A DNA stretch of 44,878 nt from Chthonomonas sp. UBA2017 (lineage in GTDB: Bacteria; Armatimonadota; Fimbriimonadia; Fimbriimonadales; Fimbriimonadaceae), in the NCBI GenBank assembly GCA_002335425.1, contig DDCB01000003.1:1-44878 (forward strand), written 5' to 3'. A program made the translations under genes and the position numbers. Shown here piece after piece: positions 15,463 through 25,141 of this stretch (position 1 is the first letter of the stretch; each line of letters begins with the position of its first letter). The notes beneath the pieces are model-generated. The model worked only from the letters and a program-made list of their open reading frames with translations, searched no databases and was not told the origin of the DNA.

Positions 15463-16451
15463 TGGAAGCTCGAGAAGAAGTTCAGTGGTTCACGCAAACT
15501 TATCACGCTTTGCAAAGCGAGATTCGCAAGGCGATTGTCGGCCAAGAGGAAGTCGTCGAAGCCGTCCTGATCGGGCTCGCTTCGAATGGCCATGTGTTGT
15601 TGGAGGGTATGCCCGGACTCGGCAAAACGCGACTTGTTCATGCTCTGGCGAAAGCTCTCAATTTGCAGTTCTCCCGGATTCAATTCACGCCAGATCTGAT
15701 GCCGGCGGATATCACTGGGACCAACGTCTATCAGTCCGGTCAGTTCGAGTTCCGACGAGGACCACTTTTTGCCAACGTTATCCTCGCCGATGAGATCAAT
15801 CGGGCGACCCCCAAAACGCAATCTGCGATGCTCGAGGCGATGCAAGAGCATGCGATTACTGTCGGCGGAACAACGTATCCTCTGCTCGAACCTTTTCTCG
15901 TGATGGCGACGCAAAATCCGATTGAACAAGAAGGAACTTATCCGCTGCCTGAGGCGCAGCTCGATCGGTTTATGTTCAAAGTTCTGGTCGGCTCGCCGAA
16001 TCGATCTGAACTCAGCAAGATTGTCTTGATGACGACGGGTGAAAAGGAGGCAGAGCCCCAGGCCGTTGCCGATGGTCATGCCGTTCTGAAGATGCGCTCG
16101 ATGGTGCGCCAAGTTCCGATGGCTCAGCCTGTTTTGGATTACGCCTTGTCGTTCGTCCTCGCGTCCCATCCGGATTCCCCTGAGGCCCCCGATGTCGTGC
16201 GCCGCTATGTGCGCTTCGGCTCATCTCCCCGAGGCGCTCAAGCGCTTGTTTCGTCCGGTCGAGTTCGGGCGCTTTTGGCGGGTCGATTCAACGTGGCAAG
16301 AGATGACATTCGTGCATCGGCCAAAACGGTTTTGCGTCATCGACTCTTGCTTAATTTTGAAGCCGCCGCAGACCGAGTCGATGCCGATCAGGTCATTGAA
16401 GGTTTGGTCCAAGCGATCGATACGGCGGATCGCGATCCTGTGCGAATCTGA
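15462..16451 (+). CDS. MoxR-family AAA+ ATPase
   Basis: A 329-aa AAA+ chaperone-like ATPase. It shows Walker A GMPGLGKT (49-56), Walker B VILADE (106-111) followed by INRATPKTQSAMLEAMQE, sensor 1 ATQNPIEQEGTYPLPEAQ and the arginine-finger region LDRFMFKV. MoxR proteins act with VWA-domain partners to mature or insert metal centres and complexes. It overlaps the upstream stop by one base (TAATG) and is followed by the DUF58 and VWA genes, the classical MoxR neighbourhood. Confidence 0.94.
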   Translation: MEAREEVQWFTQTYHALQSEIRKAIVGQEEVVEAVLIGLASNGHVLLEGMPGLGKTRLVHALAKALNLQFSRIQFTPDLMPADITGTNVYQSGQFEFRRGPLFANVILADEINRATPKTQSAMLEAMQEHAITVGGTTYPLLEPFLVMATQNPIEQEGTYPLPEAQLDRFMFKVLVGSPNRSELSKIVLMTTGEKEAEPQAVADGHAVLKMRSMVRQVPMAQPVLDYALSFVLASHPDSPEAPDVVRRYVRFGSSPRGAQALVSSGRVRALLAGRFNVARDDIRASAKTVLRHRLLLNFEAAADRVDADQVIEGLVQAIDTADRDPVRI

Positions 16452-16452
16452 A

Positions 16453-17337
16453 ATGAGACCTGTCCCTCGCTCGCTTCTTCAGCCCCACGACCTTGGCTTT
16501 GTCGAAGGCCTCAAGCTCCGTGCTCGGTGGGCGCGTTCGGGTTCCGCCCGGGGCGAGCGAATTTCGGCAAAGAAAGGCACAAGCATCGAGTTTGAGGACT
16601 TTCGGAGCTACTCAGAAGGGGATGACCTGCGGCATATGGATTGGAATGTCCTGGCGCGCTTGAACTCTCCGGTCATTCGGACGTATCGCGACGAAGAGGA
16701 CCTCAACGTTTACCTACTTCTGGATGCTTCGCCGAGCATGGATTTTGGGAGCCCCACGAAGCTGGAGACGGCCCAGAAGCTCGCGACCGTTCTCGGGCTT
16801 GCCGCCCTCAACACAGGGGACGCTCTGCGGCCTCGGTGGGTCGGCTCGACGGGCGAATCGCACACGATCTTGCGCGCCCGATCCTCCGCTCGCCGATTTC
16901 AGGATTGGCTTGAGAATCCTCTGCCCTCGTCGCTCGGTCTGTCCGAAGGTTTGCGGGCGTTTGCCCGAGTGATGCCCAAGCCCGGATTGGCCATATTGAT
17001 CACCGATGGGATGGATCCCGCCTTCGCCCAGGCACTCCAGTCTTGGGCGGGGTTGCGCATGGAGGTCTGGGTCGTCCAGGTTTTGGCCGATGTGGAGGTC
17101 GATCCTGACCTGGAAGGCGATTTGCGTCTGATCGACGCCGAGTCGGGCTCTTCGGTGGAAGTCACGGCCAACCGGGACGCCCTCATCGAATACAAAAAGA
17201 ATCTTCGTGAGCATTGCGCGACCATCGAGACCGCAGCCAAGCGCATCGGCGGCGGCTATGTCCGAGTGCAGAACAACGAGCCGCTGATCGGAATTCTGAA
17301 AGAGAAGCTCATGCGGCAAGGGTGGATCGAAGGTTGA
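16453..17337 (+). CDS. DUF58 domain protein
   Basis: A 294-aa protein that normally pairs with MoxR. It has the DUF58 signature FEDFRSYSEGDDLRHMDWNV (48-67) and the MIDAS-like DASPS motif (91-95), so a VWA-related fold that may bind metal. There is no signal peptide. The ATG at 16453 lies one base after the MoxR stop; the frame is open further upstream, but that part only overlaps moxR. The stop overlaps the TTG start of the BatA-like gene. Confidence 0.9.
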   Translation: MRPVPRSLLQPHDLGFVEGLKLRARWARSGSARGERISAKKGTSIEFEDFRSYSEGDDLRHMDWNVLARLNSPVIRTYRDEEDLNVYLLLDASPSMDFGSPTKLETAQKLATVLGLAALNTGDALRPRWVGSTGESHTILRARSSARRFQDWLENPLPSSLGLSEGLRAFARVMPKPGLAILITDGMDPAFAQALQSWAGLRMEVWVVQVLADVEVDPDLEGDLRLIDAESGSSVEVTANRDALIEYKKNLREHCATIETAAKRIGGGYVRVQNNEPLIGILKEKLMRQGWIEG

Positions 17338-19112
17338 GCTTCGCCGCCAGTTCGGTGCTTTGGCTGCTCCCCATCTTGGGCGGGGGAATCGTCTTGTTGT
17401 ATCTGCTCAAGATGCGTCGTCGCGATCTCAAGGTGCCGGCGACGTTTTTGTGGCCAGCGATGACCTACGAGATTCGCGCAAACGCCCTCTTCCAGCGACT
17501 CCGGTTCAACTGGCTGATGGTGTTGCAGTTGCTCATTCTGACGGCGCTGGTTGTGGGCCTCGCTCAGCCCCAATGTCGACGCGAAGGACTCACCGGAGAG
17601 GTGACGGTCATCGTCCTTGACGCCTCGGCGAGCATGAAGGCCACCGACGTCCAGCCGTCGCGATTTGCGGTCGCCCAGTCCGAAGCGCAGGCGCTCATCA
17701 ACTCGAAAAAGCCCGCCGACCGAATGGCGGTGGTGCTCGCGGGGCCCGTCCCCAGGGTGGCCTATTCACTCGGCAATGATGCGGCCGCGTTGCGGCGAGC
17801 GGTCAATTCTGCCGAAGGGACCGACGCCGAGAGCGATATCGGCGAGGCGATGCGACTTGCGGGGGCCATCGCCGGGAAGATCGCGGGAGCGCGAATCATT
17901 CTGATTTCCGATGGCGTGTTTCCGGAGGTCACCAACTTCGGCGCTGGAAAAGCAAAAGTTGAGTTTCGGTCGATGGGCACCCGACAAAGCAACGTCGCGA
18001 TCCAAGCCCTCGGAGTCGATCAAGGCTACGTGTATTTCGGCGTCAAGAACTACGGCCTGGATGCCCAGAAAGCGAGCCTGACCCTCTACGCCGACGGGAA
18101 GGTGCTCAATGCCTTCAACTTTAGTGTGGGAGGGGGCAAGACCTATGGCAAGACTCTCCTCGCGCCCAAGCAAGCTGAAGTCATCGAAGCCAAGCTGGAC
18201 GTCGCTGACGACCTTGCCGCCGACAACTACGCGGTCTGCTTGGCGGGCGGGGCCGCCCAGATCAAGGCGCTCCTGGTCTCTCCGGGCAACCTCTTTTTGG
18301 AGCGGGCCTTGTCGCTCGACCCCAGGCTCGTCCTCGACAAGTCGCCCAGCCTGCCGACTTCTGCGCGGGATGGCGCTTACGATCTGGTGGTCTTTGATGG
18401 GGTTCCCGAGCAGCCCGTTCAAGCCAAGGCGATCTTGTCCTTTGGGAAGGCTAGACCCGGCAAGATTGTTCGCAACCCGGCCTTGGTCGAAGCTCGCGGC
18501 GAAGGATCCTTTGCCGACGTGGACTTAGGCGGGGGCTTCGCTGCCGAAGCCGTGAGCTATCAGCCCAAACCCGGCGAGACGACCTTTATCCAGTCGGGCA
18601 ACTTGCCTTTGGTCGTGGGAAGCAAAGGCAAAATCCCGTCGCTCTATGTGGCGATCGATCCGTTGAAGTCGGATCTTCCGCTCCAACCCGCTTTCCCCGT
18701 CCTGGTGGGCACTGCTCTGGATTGGCTCTTTCCCGCGGGCAGGCTCTCGGGCGTTTTGGCGGCCGACTCGGGCCGAACCTTGAGCTTGGAAGCCGAGGGC
18801 CTCGACGAATTGACGATTCTCTCGCCGCAGGGCAAGCAGCGCCTCGAAGCAACCAACGGTCGATTCGTTTTGAGGCGACTCGCCGAGGTCGGCACCTACA
18901 CCTTGCAGTACCCCACTCCGCGCAAGCTCTATGTCCAACTGCGCTCGGAGAATGAGTCCAACATCAAGCCTCGGGATAGCGTCACTCTCGGTTCGGCACC
19001 CGTCTCCCAGCTTTCTTCCATCTGGAGCCTCGCCGATCTTTGGCCCTATTTTGCTGGCCTTGCCCTCCTGATTCTCGCCTTCGAGTGGTGGCTTTTTGCG
19101 AGGAAGTCGTGA
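17334..19112 (+). CDS. BatA-like VWA membrane protein
   Basis: A 592-aa protein. The N-terminal aerotolerance-type domain has a membrane helix (VLWLLPILGGGIVLLYLLKM), the RRRDLKVPATFLWPAM motif and a second helix near 60-80. A VWA domain follows with a complete MIDAS start DASAS (Asp96, Ser98, Ser100). The long remaining part is extracytoplasmic, and a C-terminal helix (LWPYFAGLALLILAFEWWLF) closes it. The start is TTG, reading across the DUF58 stop (TTGA), with GAAGG just upstream. BatA-type proteins are MoxR partners; target unknown. Confidence 0.88.
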   Translation: MSFAASSVLWLLPILGGGIVLLYLLKMRRRDLKVPATFLWPAMTYEIRANALFQRLRFNWLMVLQLLILTALVVGLAQPQCRREGLTGEVTVIVLDASASMKATDVQPSRFAVAQSEAQALINSKKPADRMAVVLAGPVPRVAYSLGNDAAALRRAVNSAEGTDAESDIGEAMRLAGAIAGKIAGARIILISDGVFPEVTNFGAGKAKVEFRSMGTRQSNVAIQALGVDQGYVYFGVKNYGLDAQKASLTLYADGKVLNAFNFSVGGGKTYGKTLLAPKQAEVIEAKLDVADDLAADNYAVCLAGGAAQIKALLVSPGNLFLERALSLDPRLVLDKSPSLPTSARDGAYDLVVFDGVPEQPVQAKAILSFGKARPGKIVRNPALVEARGEGSFADVDLGGGFAAEAVSYQPKPGETTFIQSGNLPLVVGSKGKIPSLYVAIDPLKSDLPLQPAFPVLVGTALDWLFPAGRLSGVLAADSGRTLSLEAEGLDELTILSPQGKQRLEATNGRFVLRRLAEVGTYTLQYPTPRKLYVQLRSENESNIKPRDSVTLGSAPVSQLSSIWSLADLWPYFAGLALLILAFEWWLFARKS

Positions 19113-21916
19113 TCCACTTTTCGCAACCTTGGGTGTTGCTCCTGCTGTTCCCCCTTTTGGGCCTGTTGATTCGGTCTTGGAGAGCGGTCGGTGGGATGGC
19201 GAAATCCAGGAAACTCTTGGCTCTTGTTCTGCGCGGACTCGTTGTGACCAGTCTCGTGCTGGCTCTCGCAGGTCCTGAACTGAAGCGCCCGAATGCGGGT
19301 CTCTGCACGATCTTTCTCTTGGACCGCTCGGAGAGCGTCTCCGACTTTGACCAACGCATTCAACTTCAGAAAGTCAATGAGGCGCTCCAGTCGCTGGCCC
19401 CCGGGGACCAAGCATCGATCATCGTCTTTGGCAAAGAAGCGGCGATGGAAGTCGCCCCCGGGGCCCTGCGCTCGCTGGATCGGGTGCTTTCGGTGATCGA
19501 TCCCTCCGGCAGCGACTTGGCATCGGCGGTGCGCCTGGCTCTGGCGAGCTTCCCTCCGGGCAAAGCCAAGCGAATCGTCCTTCTGTCAGATGGGAATGAG
19601 ACTCAAGGCGACGTGGCGGAGGCTGCTCTGATGGCCGCGACCGACGGCGTCGAGATCAATACCTTGCCGTTTATCGAGAGCAAGTCGCGCAGCGAGGTTC
19701 TGGTCTCGGGGATCGATTTGCCGAGCGATCAGCGCATCGGTCAGCCGTTCGATATCCGCATTCAGGTCGATGCGACCCAAGCCGCGACCGGAGAGATCAC
19801 GCTTGATCGAAACGGGATGCCGCTGCGCAAGATGCGCGTTTCGCTCACCCCCGGACGCAACACACTGGTCATGAGCGACAAGCTGAGTGAACCGGGGTTC
19901 TTCCGATATCGCGCGTCGATCAAGACCGAACAAGATGCCGACATTCGCAACAACGTCGGAATGGGATTCGTCGCCGTTCGGGGGCGGCCCCGAATCCTCG
20001 TCTTGCAACAAGACATCAAACAAATCGCATTCGTCAAGGCGCTCAGGGCTCAAGAAATTGTCGTCGATTTAGGCGGACCTGGATCGGTGCCCGTCAAACC
20101 TGAAGACTTTCAAGTTTATGACGCGGTCATCCTGAACGACATCAACGCGGCTTCGATGCTTCCCGCGCAAATGCAGCTCCTGGCTTCGAGCGTTCGGAAT
20201 TCGGGCATCGGTTTTGCCATGATCGGGGGCGAGAACAGCTTCTTGCCCGGAGGCTATTATGGCACTCCCCTTGCCGACATCCTCGCCGTCGATCTCAACA
20301 TTCGGCAGCGAAAGACTTTTCCATCAGCGACCATCTTGATCGTCGCCGACATGTCGGGTTCGATGGGCATGATCGAAGACGGTCAACCAAAAGTTCGGCT
20401 CGCTGCAAAAGCCGCCGAGCAGACCATCACGATGCTCTCTCCTCTCGATCGCGCGGGAGTGGCTGTTTCGACCGATGCCATCGAATTCGTTGCTCCAATT
20501 CAACTCCTCACCAACAAGCAAAGGGTGATCTCACAAGTCCGAAAACTCGCGGTCGGAGGGGGCGGAATTTACATCATGCCTTCGTTGGTTTTTGCCGAGA
20601 AAGAGCTGGCTAAAGAGACAACCAAAGTCAGGCACTTGATTCTTTTGGCAGATGGTGCAGATTGCGATTCCTTAGAGGGAGCTAGAGCGCAAGTCGCTCG
20701 CATGCGCTTGCAGAAGATCACTACGACTTGTGTTTCGATCGGAGACGGTCAATTTGTTCCTGATTTGAAGCAACTCGCCGCTATCGGCGGTGGGCGGTTC
20801 TATTTGGCCAAAAAAGCCTCACAATTGCCCGCAATCTTTACTCAAGACGCAGCGATTATGAGTCGATCCGCAATCGAAGAAGGGGTCTTTTTGCCCAAGC
20901 TCATCGTGGGGGATGAAGCGATCAAAGGTATCGACTCGACGCCCCCGCTTTTTGGATACTGCCTGAGCGACTTTAAGCCACTCTCGCGAGTGGGCATGAA
21001 GACTCATAAGGACGACCCCTTATTGGCGACGATCCAAGCTGGCTTAGGGACCAGTTTAGCGGTCACTTCGGACGCTCAGCCTCGCTGGGCTCAGCGTTGG
21101 GTTTCTTGGGAAGGATATGGTCGTTTTTGGGCGCAATCGGTGCGGTCTATTTCGCGCAAAACTTCCGCAAATCGTTATGTGACTCAGACTTCTTCTGAAG
21201 GCGGCAAGGGCTTTGTTGAGATCACCGGCGCTGATGCGGCGGGAAATCCCGTCAATATCGCGCCGACGGCCGCAAGGGTGTCGTTTCCTGACGGCAATTC
21301 GAAGGAACTTCAATTGACCCAAACAGGTCCTGGGAAATTTACCGCTGCCTTTGAGGCAGACCTTTTGGGCTCGTATATTGTGACGGTGGTCGAGGGCACT
21401 GGAGCAGAGGCAAAAGTCAGTTCGAGCGGGCTCAGTTTTGCGTATCCTCCCGAATACCGAACGTCGAAGCCGAACTCGAATCTTTTGCAAGAATTAGTAA
21501 AGTCGACGAACGGAAAGTCCTTAAGATCGCCGAGCGAAGCCTTTCGCCCGGTTGCGAATCCTGGCTCGACAATTCAGCCCGTCTGGGCGTGGTTCTTGAT
21601 GTTCGCGATTTTCGCATTGCCCCTCGACATTGCGGTCCGCCGGATCGCGTTGCCGCTCAAAGAGATCTTCCTGAAAGCGCTCGTTGCCCTGCGAGGCCGA
21701 AAGGTGGAGACTCCGGTCGCTTCAAACATCGATCGCCTGCAGGGCGCCAAGGCAAGAGCAGCCAAGCGATCCGAATCAGTCACGATCACGCCGGGCGAGG
21801 AAGCCAAGAAGCCTGAGCCCCCGCAATCAAACCCACAAGCCCCCCCAACGGGCCGCTCCGCCTCGGACAGCCTCCTCGCCGCCAAGCGCAATCGTTCGAA
21901 AAACGATAGAGAGTAG
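19109..21916 (+). CDS. membrane protein with two VWA domains and an amidotransferase-like domain
   Basis: A 935-aa protein, last in the operon. Two N-terminal helices (PWVLLLLFPLLGLLIRSW and KLLALVLRGLVVTSLVLALA) precede VWA domain 1 with DRSES (72-76). Next comes a segment of about 285-400 like a glutamine-amidotransferase fold (VYDAVILNDINAAS, AMIGGENSFLPGGYYG) that lacks a nucleophile Cys at the expected turn. VWA domain 2 has DMSGS (Asp414 to Ser418). A membrane segment near 830-850 and a basic, Pro-rich tail follow. The GTG start overlaps the preceding stop by GTGA, with AGGA upstream. Such proteins sit beside MoxR/DUF58 genes in several phyla; biochemical function is unknown. Confidence 0.85.
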   Translation: MIHFSQPWVLLLLFPLLGLLIRSWRAVGGMAKSRKLLALVLRGLVVTSLVLALAGPELKRPNAGLCTIFLLDRSESVSDFDQRIQLQKVNEALQSLAPGDQASIIVFGKEAAMEVAPGALRSLDRVLSVIDPSGSDLASAVRLALASFPPGKAKRIVLLSDGNETQGDVAEAALMAATDGVEINTLPFIESKSRSEVLVSGIDLPSDQRIGQPFDIRIQVDATQAATGEITLDRNGMPLRKMRVSLTPGRNTLVMSDKLSEPGFFRYRASIKTEQDADIRNNVGMGFVAVRGRPRILVLQQDIKQIAFVKALRAQEIVVDLGGPGSVPVKPEDFQVYDAVILNDINAASMLPAQMQLLASSVRNSGIGFAMIGGENSFLPGGYYGTPLADILAVDLNIRQRKTFPSATILIVADMSGSMGMIEDGQPKVRLAAKAAEQTITMLSPLDRAGVAVSTDAIEFVAPIQLLTNKQRVISQVRKLAVGGGGIYIMPSLVFAEKELAKETTKVRHLILLADGADCDSLEGARAQVARMRLQKITTTCVSIGDGQFVPDLKQLAAIGGGRFYLAKKASQLPAIFTQDAAIMSRSAIEEGVFLPKLIVGDEAIKGIDSTPPLFGYCLSDFKPLSRVGMKTHKDDPLLATIQAGLGTSLAVTSDAQPRWAQRWVSWEGYGRFWAQSVRSISRKTSANRYVTQTSSEGGKGFVEITGADAAGNPVNIAPTAARVSFPDGNSKELQLTQTGPGKFTAAFEADLLGSYIVTVVEGTGAEAKVSSSGLSFAYPPEYRTSKPNSNLLQELVKSTNGKSLRSPSEAFRPVANPGSTIQPVWAWFLMFAIFALPLDIAVRRIALPLKEIFLKALVALRGRKVETPVASNIDRLQGAKARAAKRSESVTITPGEEAKKPEPPQSNPQAPPTGRSASDSLLAAKRNRSKNDRE

Positions 21917-22078
21917 GGTCCGGCCGGTCGGACCGCCAGCATCGCGGCCGCACTCGACGAGCTCATTTTTTCGAGCCAGTGTGGACGCTCCCGGTCTCAA
22001 GCTTCGTTGTCGACCGGGATAGATCGGCGAGGCCGTCCCTTGTTCGGCCAGCATTCGAGGAGGCCCTCGCGGCCGGAC

Positions 22079-22121
22079 AAAAAAAGAGAGGGTCCCGGGA
22101 ACTCTCGTCCCCAGGACCCTC
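22079..22121 (-). terminator. intrinsic terminator of the 994-aa PEP-CTERM gene
   Basis: On the minus strand GAGGGTCC and GGACCCTC form a perfect 8-bp stem around an 18-base interior, followed by TCTTTTTTT. It lies 20 bp after the stop of the minus-strand gene. A separate weak hairpin at 21917-21934 (GGTCCG, CGGACC) follows the plus-strand operon but has no T run. Confidence 0.85.
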
Positions 22122-22141
22122 GTCGCGAGCTGTCGGAGAGC

Positions 22142-25126
22142 TTAGCTGCTCTTCTTTGCTCGGCGGCGTCGGGCCAGAGCGGCCAGACCAAGACCGAGAG
22201 CCAGCATCGTGCCCGGCTCAGGCACCGCGGTGATGCGGTATCGCAGGGCGGTTGGCGAGGTGGGGTTATCCCACTCGAAGACGCCCGCGAAGCCCGGATC
22301 GGTGGGCCATGCCGACGCGAATTGGTTCAACAGGGTGTTCGTCGAAGCGAACGTCGCCAAGGTGTAGACGTTGCCCACGGCGATTCCGCTCAGAGCGTAC
22401 ATGTCGTAGTTGATGACGTCCGTCGGGGAGGCCGTGTTGAAGGTGGCTCGAACTCGGAGCAAGTCGCTGGCGAGCGGGTTGCCCAGCTCGTACTCGTACT
22501 TGGCCAAGTTGACCATGCTGACGGTTGTTGCCGTCAAGGTTCCGACGCTGGTGCCCGGAGCGACCACACCGTTCCCGTTGGTGGCGTAGGTCAAGGTACC
22601 AACCGTTCCGTTACCGCGAAGCTTTCCGCCGCCAGCCGTTCCACCCAAGGTGATGTTCAGGCCCGGAGCGATGCCCATCACGGTGAGCGATCCACCCGTC
22701 GTCGTGCCGACGCCAGTGCTCGTGTCGCCACGAACCGAAATCGCAGAGTTCGCACTCGAATCGTTGGTGATTTGAAGGTCACCGGCACCGGTCTTCACGA
22801 ACGTGCCTGCACTGAACCACTGGCCAGTCGCGCTGTTGGAGGTGAAAACACCATTCCACTGAGCGTTGAAGCCGTTGGTGTTCATCAAGTACGCGCCCGA
22901 TTGGTTGATGTTCCGGGTCGTCGTCCAGTTTCCAGCAAGTCGCAGACCTGCGGACGAGCCAACGTTCAGATCCATCGCGCCGCCGTTGCCGAGGTTGGCA
23001 TCGCTCGAGATTTCGAGGTTGCTTCCCCAGTGCTTGATGCCGCCGGTGAAGGTGTTGTTGCCGGTCAGTTTCATAAAGCCAGCGTGGGAGCTAAACGAAC
23101 CGTTCACGGTCAAGCCGCCGTCGCCCGAGATGTTTCCGGCCATCGTGAAGTCAAATCCAGTGGCACCATTGTTCAGTTGGAACATGCCCTTCTTGATGTT
23201 GACGTCGCGATTGACAGTGACCGGCCCAGTTGCGCTCAAGTCATATTGCAGACCAGAGCCGCCTGAAAACGACGTGTTGGACGCACCGAACGCGTGGCTC
23301 GAGTTGATCGTGCCGGTTCCCGGAATGCTGTTCGGGTTGACAAAGTTGACGAAACCTTGGTTGATCGTCAGGGTACCGGTCAGGCCGCTGTTATCGCCGC
23401 GAGCGTTATAATTCGCGGTTCCAGCTTTCGTCACGCCGTTGGTCCCGGTCAGGACGCCGGAATGGTTCAAGGCCGAGGTTGTGTAGAGCACGCCCTCATT
23501 GGCACCGAAGGCAAAACTACCACTGCTTGTGGTCGTCGTTTGGTTAAGGACCAATCCGCTCGTGACGTTGAGCGTACCGCCGGTGACGCCGCCGCCGGTA
23601 ATCCGGACAGCATTTACGGTGTCACCCGCAGCGGCGGTTGGCGCGCCAATGGTGACGTTTCGGTCAGTTCCTGCGAACGAGTTCGATTGATACTCGGTTG
23701 CCGTCAGCAGTCGAACATTTCCGCCTCCATCCATCGTGATGAAGCCCGAACCAGCTCCGGAGACTGAGGTGTCGCCGATCGCAAACGGCAAGATCGAAAC
23801 GTTTTGCGTTCCGGCACCGCCGCCGCCACCGACCAGGCTACCAACGAAGCCCGGGAGAGCGACTCGTCCCACGCCCGTCGTTGCCGTCGAACCCAGGTTC
23901 GAAGCGCGGACCAAGAGGGTGCCGCGATCGTTTCGAGTTGCGTTTTGAGCTGCGACGGTGACGTTGGGCGTTCCAGAAGTAACGCTGACTGCAAGCGCGT
24001 TCGCGCCGCCTTCAAGGTTCAGGGTGCCAAAGTTTTGGGTGAAGGCCGACCCGGTTGTTCCGGCTTGACCGTTCGTTCGGAATTCGCCGCCGCGCAGGTT
24101 GACGGTGGCGTTGGCGTTGATCCGCGAAGTGTTCAGAACCCCAGTTCCGTTGTTGGCAAGAATGAAACTACCGCCATCCCGGACCGTGAAGCTTTGAACG
24201 TTCTGCATTTGGCCGTTTGCGCCATCGAGCGTAAGAGTGCCCGCAGTTGCAGAAGAAGCTGCCACCGGAGGCATGTCGATTTGAACGTTGCCGTTGAGCG
24301 TCGAGGCGCTTTGGATCGTCATACCGCCGCCGAACGAGCGGATTCGCAGACCGCCTTGTCCGCTGAGGCTCGAGTTGGCGTTCAGCGTCAAGACTGTGGA
24401 GCCTGAGTAAACGAAATCGGAGTTCGCGACAATCTGGTTGCCCAAAATGAACGCGCCGCCGGTCCGAACCGTTCCTCCGTTAATGGTGAGAGTCCCCGTT
24501 CCAAACGGCGTCGAGACCGTCGGCGAAGCGGCGCCAATGAGAAGCAGGTTGCCGCTGTTGAGCGTCGCGCCGCCGGTAAAGGTCGATTGAGTCGTCGCAC
24601 CCGTGTTCCCCAGGATCATCGCCGAGCCGTTGAACGTGGCCGGAGTGCCCGAGAAGACGATCGAGCCCGGATTGGTGCCGTTCGAAAGGATGTTGGCACC
24701 CAGTTGAAGGCCGCCAACCGAGCTATTCGAGACAGCCAGCGGTCCATCGAGTTGAGCGGTTCCACCAAAGAAGCCGAAACCGGTGCCGGTCATCGTCATG
24801 AACGGGTTGCTGCCGGTGAAGACGATGTTGTTGCCGACGACGTTATTCACGCCGAGGCTTTGGCCGGTACCAGCCAAGCTGTTGAAGGTGATGCTTCGGA
24901 CCGCAAACGGGTTGCCGAGGTCGTTCGAAGCGGTGATAGCGCTGATGCCGCCCACGCGGAAGAACGTGAGGTCAGCGCCCGGGAGCGGGACGCCACCGAG
25001 CCAGTTTGCCGCGTTGCTCCAGTTGCCGTTCGGAGCGTTATTCCACGTCTGGGCTTGTGCGACGAGTGCTGCCCCGATGGCGGCCGCCATGGCGACCGAG
25101 CGGAGCGAGATCTTGTTGTATTGCAT
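22142..25126 (-). CDS. PEP-CTERM surface protein with autotransporter-type beta-helix repeats
   Basis: A 994-aa secreted protein. A Sec signal peptide ends at AQA (residue about 25). The body is Gly/Asn/Thr/Ser-rich beta repeats (TLTINGGTVRTGGAFILGNQ, GLTVNGSF) typical of a right-handed beta helix. Near the end are passenger-associated repeat motifs (GKLRGNGTVGTL, VVAPGTSVGTLTATTVSM, YEYELGNPLASDLLRV). The C terminus is a PEP-CTERM sorting signal: VPEPGT, a hydrophobic helix and RRRRAKK. Exosortase should cleave and anchor it on the envelope. There is no autotransporter beta barrel. The ATG at 25126 has an excellent GAGGAAAGG site. It has its own promoter and terminator. Confidence 0.9.
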   Translation of the reverse strand: MQYNKISLRSVAMAAAIGAALVAQAQTWNNAPNGNWSNAANWLGGVPLPGADLTFFRVGGISAITASNDLGNPFAVRSITFNSLAGTGQSLGVNNVVGNNIVFTGSNPFMTMTGTGFGFFGGTAQLDGPLAVSNSSVGGLQLGANILSNGTNPGSIVFSGTPATFNGSAMILGNTGATTQSTFTGGATLNSGNLLLIGAASPTVSTPFGTGTLTINGGTVRTGGAFILGNQIVANSDFVYSGSTVLTLNANSSLSGQGGLRIRSFGGGMTIQSASTLNGNVQIDMPPVAASSATAGTLTLDGANGQMQNVQSFTVRDGGSFILANNGTGVLNTSRINANATVNLRGGEFRTNGQAGTTGSAFTQNFGTLNLEGGANALAVSVTSGTPNVTVAAQNATRNDRGTLLVRASNLGSTATTGVGRVALPGFVGSLVGGGGGAGTQNVSILPFAIGDTSVSGAGSGFITMDGGGNVRLLTATEYQSNSFAGTDRNVTIGAPTAAAGDTVNAVRITGGGVTGGTLNVTSGLVLNQTTTTSSGSFAFGANEGVLYTTSALNHSGVLTGTNGVTKAGTANYNARGDNSGLTGTLTINQGFVNFVNPNSIPGTGTINSSHAFGASNTSFSGGSGLQYDLSATGPVTVNRDVNIKKGMFQLNNGATGFDFTMAGNISGDGGLTVNGSFSSHAGFMKLTGNNTFTGGIKHWGSNLEISSDANLGNGGAMDLNVGSSAGLRLAGNWTTTRNINQSGAYLMNTNGFNAQWNGVFTSNSATGQWFSAGTFVKTGAGDLQITNDSSANSAISVRGDTSTGVGTTTGGSLTVMGIAPGLNITLGGTAGGGKLRGNGTVGTLTYATNGNGVVAPGTSVGTLTATTVSMVNLAKYEYELGNPLASDLLRVRATFNTASPTDVINYDMYALSGIAVGNVYTLATFASTNTLLNQFASAWPTDPGFAGVFEWDNPTSPTALRYRITAVPEPGTMLALGLGLAALARRRRAKKSS

Positions 25127-25141
25127 TGCCTTTCCTCTCTC

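Noticed and set aside
22007..23266. 419-codon plus-strand frame
   Set aside because: It is antisense to the 994-aa PEP-CTERM gene and crosses that gene's terminator; composition is not protein-like.
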